NCBI GenBank assembly: GCA_026770615.1
Contig: MU631457.1
Coordinates: forward strand, 245,826-256,579
Length of the DNA: 10,754 nt
Direction: 5' to 3'
Source of the DNA: Pavlovales sp. CCMP2436
Lineage: Eukaryota; Haptophyta; Pavlovophyceae; Pavlovales
A program made the position numbers and the translations under genes. This document shows positions 1-6,747 of the stretch, piece by piece. Positions within the stretch are counted from its first letter, which is position 1, and each line of letters starts with the position of its first letter. The notes below the pieces were generated by a model. That model did not search any database, was not told the DNA's origin, and saw only the letters and a list, made by a program, of their open reading frames with translations.

Positions 1-66
1 TAGTAGGGGTAGTAGGGGGGGGGGTAAGGGGGGAATAGGGGAGAGTAGGAGGGGAGTAGGGGTGCG
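1..66. repeat. G-rich low-complexity tract
   Basis: This tract is a run of TAGTAGGGG-like and poly-G segments, including an 11-base G run, on the plus strand. It has at least four separate G runs of three or more, so it could form G-quadruplexes. No gene is visible here. Confidence 0.8.
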
Positions 67-144
67 CACCTCTCGCATCGCTTCTAAAATCGGCGGCAGG
101 GCAGAGGGTCTTAGCGCCTGCCCTGTTAATCGTGAAAGATAATG

Positions 145-278
145 GTGAATGTGAATTGTGAATATGCGAATTGTGCATGTAAATTGTGAATGTGAATTGT
201 GAATGTGAATTGTGAATGTGAATTGTGAATGTGAATTGTGAATGTGAATTGTGAATTGTGAATTGTGAATTGTGAATA
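145..278. repeat. GTGAAT/GTGAATT minisatellite
   Basis: The tract is built from GTGAAT and GTGAATT half-units, mostly alternating as a 13-bp unit (GTGAATGTGAATT) and ending in pure GTGAATT heptamers. The first part (about 145-185) is degenerate. Open frames through it encode only repetitive residues and are by-products of the repeat. From 279 to about 340 the sequence is unique, with no gene seen. Confidence 0.9.
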
Positions 279-339
279 TGATCTGCCCCGGACCCTGAAC
301 ACACAAAATATGAACAATTTGCAAATGACATTCACAATT

Positions 340-567
340 AGCATAAAAAAACTAAAATATCATTATTCATCAGAACATTAGTAATCGTAACTTTAGTAGT
401 AGTAGTAATAGTAGTAATAGTAGTAGGTTACTATGCTTATTATAATTAGTACTAATACTAATACTAATCATAAGATTCGTATTAATATTATAATCATTTT
501 AAGTATTAATATTATAATCATTATAATACTAATACTAATAATAGTATTCACATTATAATCATTGTAT
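340..567. repeat. AT-rich simple-sequence region (TAG/TAA/ACTAAT)
   Basis: This is a very AT-rich stretch of short tandem motifs: GTA/TAG triplets at about 390-427, ACTAAT hexamers at about 450-470 and 525-540, and two related AGTATTAATATTATAATCAT-like blocks at about 478-535. No coding potential is seen. Confidence 0.8.
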
Positions 568-805
568 TATTACCGCTCTCCGGCAGCTGCCCGCGCCTCT
601 GCCCGTCCTCCAGAGCCCCTCCAGCAGCTCCGTCGCCCCGCGTGATCGCGTAGGCCCTGCAGTTCACAGCCCAGTACAGGGACACAAAAATGGGGGGAAG
701 GGGGGGGTTAGCGGGAAGGGCGCCGAGTCCACTCCTTGCCAGTCATGTCCAAGCACTCATCGCGAGCCGATCGCTAACCGAACACGAGCCGCAGGAGTGG
801 CGGGA
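568..805. other. GC-rich island without an assigned gene
   Basis: Base composition changes abruptly from the AT-rich region to GC-rich sequence like the coding parts of the window. On the minus strand, a possible acceptor (GTGAACTGCAG, near 658) is followed by an open frame of about 40 codons down to the AT-rich region. That could be a terminal exon, perhaps of the SNAPC1-like gene just upstream on this strand, but nothing in it is recognisable. Poly-G runs lie at about 692-708. I do not call a gene. Confidence 0.3.
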
Positions 806-806
806 T

Positions 807-846
<40 letters not shown>

Positions 847-1699
847 GGAGTGAGATTAGGGGGTAGGCACCAGCTGATCCTCCGGGCGGGTGACGGAGAC
901 TAAGACCTTCTCTTCGCTGGCGAGGCGGAGCGGACACAGGGACCGGAGGTAGGAGCGGAGGGGAGCACTGGGGGCACCTTGCGAGGGCATCAAGCGCCAG
1001 CAGCCCCGCCGTTTCCTCCATTGCCTGCGGCCTGCCCGTCCCCACCTCCGCCCCCCCCGCGTCCTCGCGCCGCGCGCCGCCGTCCCCACCGCCCTCTGCG
1101 CAGCGCACCGCCACCGCCTCCATCTCCGAGCTCGTGTACGCATAGACGAAACACAGCGCGCCCGCGTCCCCGGCCGTTACCCTGCCCTCGGCCTCGGCGC
1201 ACAGTCGTGCGAGCACGTGCGCCGCGTCCGCGCACCCGGGCTCTGGGGGGACGCGCGCTCCCTCCAAGCTCGGCCCCGGCTTTGAGGGCCCCGGCCTTGA
1301 GGCCTCGGCGCGCCCCCTCTGCACCCCTTCCCGCGCCGACGCCTCGCGCAGCAGCGCGACGAGCGAGGCCCACTGCGCGGGCGTCACGCGGCAGCGCGCT
1401 CTCAGCGCGCAGTACTGCGTCGCGTGCAGCGTGTAGAGCGCATAGAGTCCACCCAGCCGGACGAAGTACGAGTGGCCGTGGCTCACGTACGCGAGCGCGA
1501 ATGCGAGTAGCCGGCTGACGAAGCGCCGGCCGTCCTCACCGGCGGGACGCGCGTAGTGCACCTTGGAGAAGGAGAGGGCGCTCCACACCTCGCGAAACGC
1601 CGAGAACGAGTCGGACTCCTGCCGCGCGAACTGCCGGATCAGCCGCGACACGTCGCGAAAGGCCGCGGCCGCGGCTGCGCGCGAGGTAACCAGGCTCAT
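806..1699 (-). CDS. SNAPC1: SNAPc subunit 1 (SNAP43/SNAPC1)-like protein
   Basis: This is a probable subunit of the small-nuclear-RNA-activating protein complex. In animals and plants SNAPc binds the proximal sequence element of snRNA genes and recruits RNA polymerase II or III. The ORF gives 297 residues from the first in-frame ATG at 1699; the frame stays open a further 84 bases upstream but without an ATG. Residues about 16-125 follow the N-terminal domain of animal SNAPC1: a DVSRLIRQFxxxDSxSFxxFREVW helix pair, then SFSKVHYARP, a LLAFALAY helix, the signature FVRLGGLYALYTLHATQ, and a VTPAQWASL helix. A low-complexity insert (about 126-155) precedes the second conserved piece, DAAHVLARLC (158-167), and ALCFVY. 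Beyond about residue 200 the sequence is Gly/Arg/Pro-rich and ends in a Thr-His run over the microsatellite, so the true C-terminus may be spliced elsewhere. The assignment rests on remembered family pattern, not a search. Confidence 0.82.
811..843. repeat. (TG)n dinucleotide microsatellite
   Basis: About 16 perfect TG units. On the minus strand this is (CA)n, which the frame of the SNAPC1-like gene reads as alternating Thr-His just before a TGA stop. Confidence 0.97.
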
Positions 1700-2609
1700 C
1701 CCCCTCTTGCGCCGGCGAATTTCCTTCCACTGGCCGACGGCCGTGAACGACGGCTTGGCCGCGTGAACGCATTTTTTAAGCACGCCAGCCCAGCGGTGGT
1801 GGCGCTACCGCTACTGTATTTCCTCGTTGTTGCAAACGGAGTGCAACGATGCCTAGCGCGAGCAGCCTAGACTACCTCCGTGTGTCCTAGTTTGAGTCAA
1901 AGAAGATGGCCGATGCCGGCCAACGGCCTCGCGAGTTGGCGCCAGCGTCCCGGCTCAAACTTATGCGGATCTCGCGCAGGCCTTGCTGCACTTCACAGCC
2001 CAGGTCGGTGTGCCGTACAAGCTCAGGTGGTCATAGCGTTTGACCCGTGGACTTCAGTACATATGGGGGTGAATGCAAACACATGCGTATGGTCCAAGAA
2101 AATAATAACTGCATTTTTGAGAACGTGGGCGCGTTCGACAACTCAAAGGATGTTTTTTTGTCAGTGGTGGGCCTCCAGCTTGCGCTGAATGTACCTGCTG
2201 GCACGGCGGATTCACTCGCGAGAGTGACGTCGTTATGAACCGACGGCGTTGAGAGACGTGGGCGGAATAAATTATAATATTTACTACAACTAAGTGACAA
2301 AGCTTCTAGCCTGCATGTCTGAAACAAATTACACGGTATTTTTGTGCTTCGCCCTCGGGGAAGGTCAGGTGTGGGGTCGCTGGGAATGCCCACCTTCAAC
2401 ACTCACTTCATACTTCATCTCGTTGGAGCAAAAAGGGTATTACGGTCAGACACCTACGGTTATACTTATGCCTTTGATGCGTTGTATGACTCTGAGCGAT
2501 GGGTGCATCCACCATCAAAGCACATATGCGCCACTATCGGCTCATCGGAGTCGGACTGGCGCCCCGTATTGAAGCAGGCAGATACATCGCAGTTGGAGCA
2601 TCCCCATCC
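1700..2609. other. Intergenic region with weak coding-like stretches
   Basis: This region lies between the ATG of the SNAPC1-like gene and the stop of the ankyrin gene, both on the minus strand, so it should hold the ankyrin 3' UTR and the SNAPC1-like promoter. An AT-rich patch with AATAAA lies at 2266-2284. Several short plus-strand frames look more protein-like than chance, for example around 1960-2025 (with AQALLHFTAQVGVPYKL), 2057-2235 and 2440-2600. None connects by convincing splice sites, so I do not call a gene. They may be decayed or unspliced remnants. Confidence 0.4.
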
Positions 2610-4782
2610 TCACTCCCACTCCCAGCCGAGCGCGAGCAGGCTCGCGGGGCGAACGCCCAGCGGCGCCAGCTTGCTCCGGTCGAGCTGGACGCGCCAGCGC
2701 CCTCGCGAGCCCACCCAGTCGAGCAGGCGCACCTTGCGCCCGTTCAGCTCGAGGTGAACCGCAAGCCCGCCGAGCGTCGCCGTAAGCCGACGGTTGGCGC
2801 CCGGCTGCGCGCTAATTGCCTCGAGATCGACCGACGCGACAGGCATGGAGACGCGACCGCCGCCGCCGTCCAGCTCGAGCTCGACCGACTCCCACACGCC
2901 CAAGACGGCCGTGACGTAGCCATCACACCCGTAGTAATCGTTGCCGCCCACCTGCTCGTTCGAGGTGATCGTGGCTCTGAGCCAGGCGTGGGCCGATTGC
3001 AAGTCGAGGTGCGGCGGCATGCTGCGGCCGAGCGCGTGCGCCATCACGTGCAACCACGCTTCGAGCAGCGCAACCTCCTTGCCCGCGAAGCGCGCCTCCC
3101 GGACGAGCAGCTGGCCGAGCTGCAGCAGCTCGGCCACGCGCGCGCACGCGTGCGCGGGGAAGAGCGCGTGGTTCTCGCGCGACCATGGGGCTGCCGCCGC
3201 CACCACCAGAGAAGCGCCCTCGTGCGCCGGGTCGCGTGCGAGCAGTGCGTGCGCAAGCCCGAACGGCGTGGGCGCGCCGTCGCCGCCGCCGTCGCTCGCG
3301 TGCACCTCCGCCCCGCCCACGAGGAGCTGGCGCACGCGCGCTAGCGGGAGGAGCTCGAGGTGGTGCAGCCGCGTGCTCCAGCGGCTCGTCTCGAGCACCC
3401 ACGCGCGTACGTCGGCGGGCGCGTATGTGTCGAGCGCCTCGCGCTGCGCACCGTAGGCGCAGAGCAGCTGCACCACCTCGAGTTGGGCGCTTCCCAAGAC
3501 GATGGCGGTGAATCCATCGTTGGAGGTCGCAAGCACATCGGCCCCGGCCTTGAGCAGGAGGCGCGTACAGTCAACGCCCTTATGGCTAGCCACCATCAAA
3601 GCAGTGAGGCCCTCCTTCCTGACGGAGTTCACGTCGGCGCCGGCCTCGAGCAGGATGTGTGCGCAGTCGGCGTGGCCCGCGGCGCTCGCCACAATCAGAG
3701 CAGTGGTGCCATCCTTCATGGCGTGGTTCGCGTCAGCGCCGGCCTCAAGCAGGAGACGCACACACTCGGCGTGTCCGGAATTGCTCGCCAACGCCAGCGC
3801 GGTGGCGCCAACCGCATTGGCGTGGTTCACGTCGGCGCCGGCCTTGAGCAGGAGATGCACACATGGATACACCGAACTACTACAGGAGGCAGAGTACGGC
3901 AGAATAAGACCCTCGGTGAATTGCTCACGGCATCGCACAGCGGGCAAGGCAGACAAATATGCGTAATTACCATCGACGCCAACATGACAGACTTCGAGGC
4001 GACACGAGAAATTTAGTAGAACAACTGACAAGCAAGGAGAGGGTATTGGGGAAGGGGGAGGGGGGATGTGGGCTGGCGCAGAAGTTCTCTTTTTCTGCTT
4101 GTATTATGCGCTGTAGGTGCGGTGCGTGCGCAGGCGAACCGCATTTCGAGACGAGCGAGATGCAGCAGAAGTTGATCAGCGCGCAAGTCGAGTGTCGTCG
4201 ATAGTCGTGTGCCTGATCAGTCTTAGCGAGGATGACGGTATCCGGGGGCTCTGGAGCTGGTCCCAGTTTTAACTGGGAGACCGCGAACGGGACCGGACGT
4301 ATTTATAGGTATTTACACACACTCGGCGTGTCCTTCGTTGCTCGCCACCGCCAGCGCGGTGGCGCCCGACGCATTGGCGTGGTTCACGTTCGCAGTGCCG
4401 GCCTCGAGCAGGAGGCGCATGCAGTCGGCGTGGCTCGCAGCGCTCGCCATAATCAGAGCAGTGCTGCTATCCTCTATAGCGTTGTTCGCGTCGGTGCCGG
4501 CCTCGATCAGGGCGCGCACCCGACCCACGTCCCCAGCTTCGCACGCGTGGCAGAGCTCAATCGTGGGCCAGGCGCCGCCGCCGAGTTCGAGTGCCGCTAC
4601 AGTCCGAGTGCCGCTGTACGTTTCTTCAACGTCCAGAAGGGTGAACTGATTTGTGTGTGCCGAGAGTAGGATAGCTGATATCGTAGCTGATGAAGGGCAA
4701 AGGCTATAGCTCAGGCTGAGTGTAGTTATAATTACATAAAAAATGACTTTAGAACCGGGCAGCTCACTTGGCACACGCTCAT
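2610..4782 (-). CDS. Ankyrin-repeat protein with C-terminal alpha-helical and LNG-type domains (spliced, three exons inferred)
   Basis: Inferred model: exon 1 4782-4768 (MSVCQ), intron 4767-4646 (122 bp), exon 2 4645-4317, intron 4316-3880, exon 3 3879-2610. The phases match and give 537 residues. Neither large block has its own ATG before the ankyrin region, so splicing is needed. Ankyrin repeats cover about residues 35-249, with repeated GATALAxASxxGHAECVRLLLEAGADxNHA units. Exon 2 ends at GHAECV and exon 3 resumes at CVHLLLKAGAD, so one repeat is split. Residues about 260-400 (LHHLELL, PWSRENHALFP, ARVAELLQLG, LLEAWLHVMAHAL) resemble a region seen after ankyrin repeats in other algal proteins. 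The C-terminus holds a GLAVHLELNGRKVRLLDWVG / GRWRVQLD module. The family mediates protein binding; the partner and location cannot be told. There is no signal peptide or membrane segment. The least certain parts are the five-codon first exon and the exact 3880 acceptor (3877 is also possible), which adds SSVYP between repeats. Confidence 0.75.
4189..4325 (-). mobile_element. Introner-like short element, copy 1
   Basis: On the minus strand it starts TGTGTAAATACC at the exact point where ankyrin coding sequence breaks off. It ends with CTAAGACTGATCAG (4226-4213), a branch-point and 3'-splice-site-like string, followed by CACGACTATCGACGAC, which is shared with the copy at 7794. The inverted heptamers CGAGTGT (4189-4195) and ACACTCG (4319-4325) bracket it. 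An internal hairpin, TCCCAGTT-TT-AACTGGGA, lies at 4261-4278. It is homologous to the copies at 7794-7955 and 9073-9205 but is the most diverged of the three. Confidence 0.6.
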
Positions 4783-4810
4783 CTAGAAGGGCCCGATCAG
4801 AACCATGCAA

Positions 4811-4988
4811 TCTGAGCTCCTACCCACGCCCAGCCTGAGCACCCAGGTCAGACGGCCAGGACCAACTCAGGCGCCGTGCGCCGGTGGGCGGTGTGGGCTG
4901 TGCAGTGTGCACGCGTGCGCCCTGAGCGCGCGCGGCGGGTGCGGAGGCGACTGCAATCGTCGAGCCGACTAATAAGGTATTCGGATAC
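4811..4988. other. Short spacer between aminotransferase and ankyrin genes
   Basis: This holds the 3' flank of the aminotransferase gene and the upstream region of the ankyrin gene, both on the minus strand. The spacing of about 200 bp from stop to inferred ATG shows tight packing. No clear TATA or polyadenylation signal is seen. Confidence 0.5.
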
Positions 4989-6498
4989 TCAGCTGGCCTT
5001 GGCGGCAGCGACGGCGTCCTCGAACGACGCCTTGAAGATGGTGATTGCCTCGGCGATCTCCGACTCACTGATCACGAGCGGGGGCACGAAGCGAACCACC
5101 TTTGGCCCAGCCGGGACGAGGAGGCAGCCGCGCACGGCCGCGGCCGCGGTGACCTGCGCCGCGGTCACGCCCGCAGAGTCTGCGATCTCGACGCCCACCA
5201 GCAGGCCCCAGCCGCGCACCTCGACGAGCTTGCCGGCGGACTGGGCGACGAGCGCGTTGAGACCCGCGCGCAACTGCTCGCCGCGCTGCTCGACGTTTTT
5301 GAGCAGGTCGCAGCGCTCGATCTCCTTGAGCACGGTCACGCCTGCCGCGGTCGCGAGAAAGTTGCCACCGTAGGTCGAGGCGTGGTCGCCCGGCGCGAAG
5401 ACGTTGGCCGCCTCGGTGCAGAGCATGGCGCCGATGGGGACGCCCCCGCCCAGCGCCTTCGCACAGGTGATCACGTCCGGCGTCACGCCGATGTGCTCGT
5501 GGCCCCAGAACTTGCCCGTGCGCCCGATGCCGGTCTGCACCTCGTCAAACATGAGCAGCGCACCGTGCTCGTCGCAGATTTTCCGCGCCTCCTCGAAGAA
5601 GGCTTTGTCGCCCGGCCGGATGCCACCCTCACCCTGCAGCGGCTCTAGCAGGATGGCAGCCAGCCGCTTCTTCCGGCCCAGGCCGAAGGGGGCGGCGCGC
5701 TCGATCTGCCTCACCATATTGCGCAGGCCCTCAACGTCGTTGTACGGGGTGTGCACGAAGCCCGTCTGGGAGCGGGGAGGGGCGAGGCGGAGAGACAGGG
5801 CGGCAGGCACAGTCAGAAATGCGCCTGTCAGACCGCGCGGCAGGGAGGCGTGCGCACAGCAGGGTGGGCCGCGGAGGGAGGCGCACCGGCATTGGCAAAA
5901 AGGGCTCCTGATACTTGAACTGGCCGGTGGCGGCGACGGTTGCGAGCGTGCGCCCGTGGAAAGAGGAGGTGGCTGAGATGATGAAAGGCTCGGTGATGCC
6001 GCGCCCACGCGCGTGCTTGCGCGCGAGCTTGATGGCGGCCTCGTTGGCCTCAGCGCCCGAGTTGCAGAAGAAGACCTTGTCGGTCGGCGAGCGATCGGTC
6101 AGCATGCGCGCGAGCTCGCCCTGTGGCGGGATGTAGTAGAGGTTGGAGGTGTGGTGCACCTTCTTGAGCTGAGCGGTGATCGCCTCGATGAGTGCCGGGT
6201 GCGCGTGGCCCAGGCAGGCGGTGGCGATGCCCGAGCCGCAGTCAAGGTAGCGCTTGCCCGAGGTGTCCCACAGGTAGCACCCCTCGCCGCGCTCAATTGC
6301 GATCTGCACGCGCGAGTAAGTCTTCATGACCACCGCGTCGAACGAGTTCTGGATCTCCGTGAACGGTGGCGCCGTCGTCTCAGCGGGCTTGGACACGGTT
6401 GACGTGAGCGAGACCGCCGCACGAGACGGTGCAGCTGCACGCGTGAATCGGCCCGGATAGGCGATCGCCGCGCATGCGACGAAGAGGTGGTAGAGCAT
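4989..6498 (-). CDS. argD: Acetylornithine aminotransferase, plastid-targeted (two exons)
   Basis: A PLP-dependent class III aminotransferase that converts N-acetylglutamate semialdehyde and glutamate to N-acetylornithine and 2-oxoglutarate in arginine biosynthesis. Exon 1 is 6498-5887 and exon 2 is 5765-4989. The 121-bp intron (5886-5766, GTGCGCC...CTCCCAG, phase 0) joins FLPMP to TGFVHTPYND exactly as the family reads. The product is 462 residues. Landmarks: the cofactor phosphate-binding NSGAEANE (146-153), SFHGRT (179-184), EPLQGEGG (245-252), Asp278 in LMFDEVQTGIGRTG, the Schiff-base Lys307 in CAKALGGGVPIGAM, and STYGGNFLATAAG (334-346). Residues 1-45 precede the usual bacterial start. 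They form a hydrophobic signal peptide (LYHLFVACAAIA) followed by an Arg/Ala/Ser/Thr-rich, acid-poor stretch, which fits ER-then-plastid import. Ornithine or other omega-aminotransferase activity is less likely, but sequence alone does not exclude it. Confidence 0.95.
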
Positions 6499-6747
6499 CC
6501 CTCCGCCTTTTTGACGGTTCGGCGGCGAGCCTTCTCGTCAGAACTGGTTCTCGACGGACGATTGCAGCTTTTAAAAGTTGCAGCACGGTTGGTTTCATGA
6601 GAGCAGGGACTCGACAATCGACGAAGGGGCAACTCTACGGGCTGCTGGGGTGTGCATGTCTGTGCCGCTGCTGTGAGCCGTGTGGATTGGCGTAGTACAC
6701 GGTGATGTGCATCCCCACGGCGCCACGCGCAGATCCCGAGGCGGAAG
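6499..6747. promoter_or_regulatory. Shared upstream region of two divergent genes
   Basis: A 249-bp gap lies between the start codon of the aminotransferase (minus) and that of the multi-exon gene (plus), so both promoters and 5' UTRs must fit here unless an unseen 5' exon exists. A near-perfect palindrome at 6563-6582 (TGCAGCTTTTAAAAGTTGCA) contains a TTTTAAAA core, about 65 bp from the aminotransferase ATG and 166 bp from the other. A GCAGC pair flanks the core. A role as a TATA-like or factor-binding site is inference. Confidence 0.5.

Noticed and set aside
126..344. Small open frame over the GTGAAT minisatellite
   Set aside because: The protein is only a translation of the repeat (alternating Phe-Thr-Ile-His and similar), and its 3' half is AT-rich non-coding DNA.
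990..1518. Long open frames on both strands overlapping the SNAPC1-like gene
   Set aside because: They are Arg/Pro/Gly/Ala-rich shadows caused by high GC content; only the minus frame with the SNAP43 pattern shows conserved features.
2499..4016. Several plus-strand open frames opposite the ankyrin gene
   Set aside because: The minus frame has clear ankyrin repeats and a coherent C-terminal region; the opposite frames are low-complexity complements of it.
3880..4031. Upstream extension of the ankyrin exon 3 frame as a separate start
   Set aside because: The frame opens with TTG, has no ATG before the ankyrin repeats, and its first 50 codons are unlike the rest, so an intron acceptor is the better explanation.
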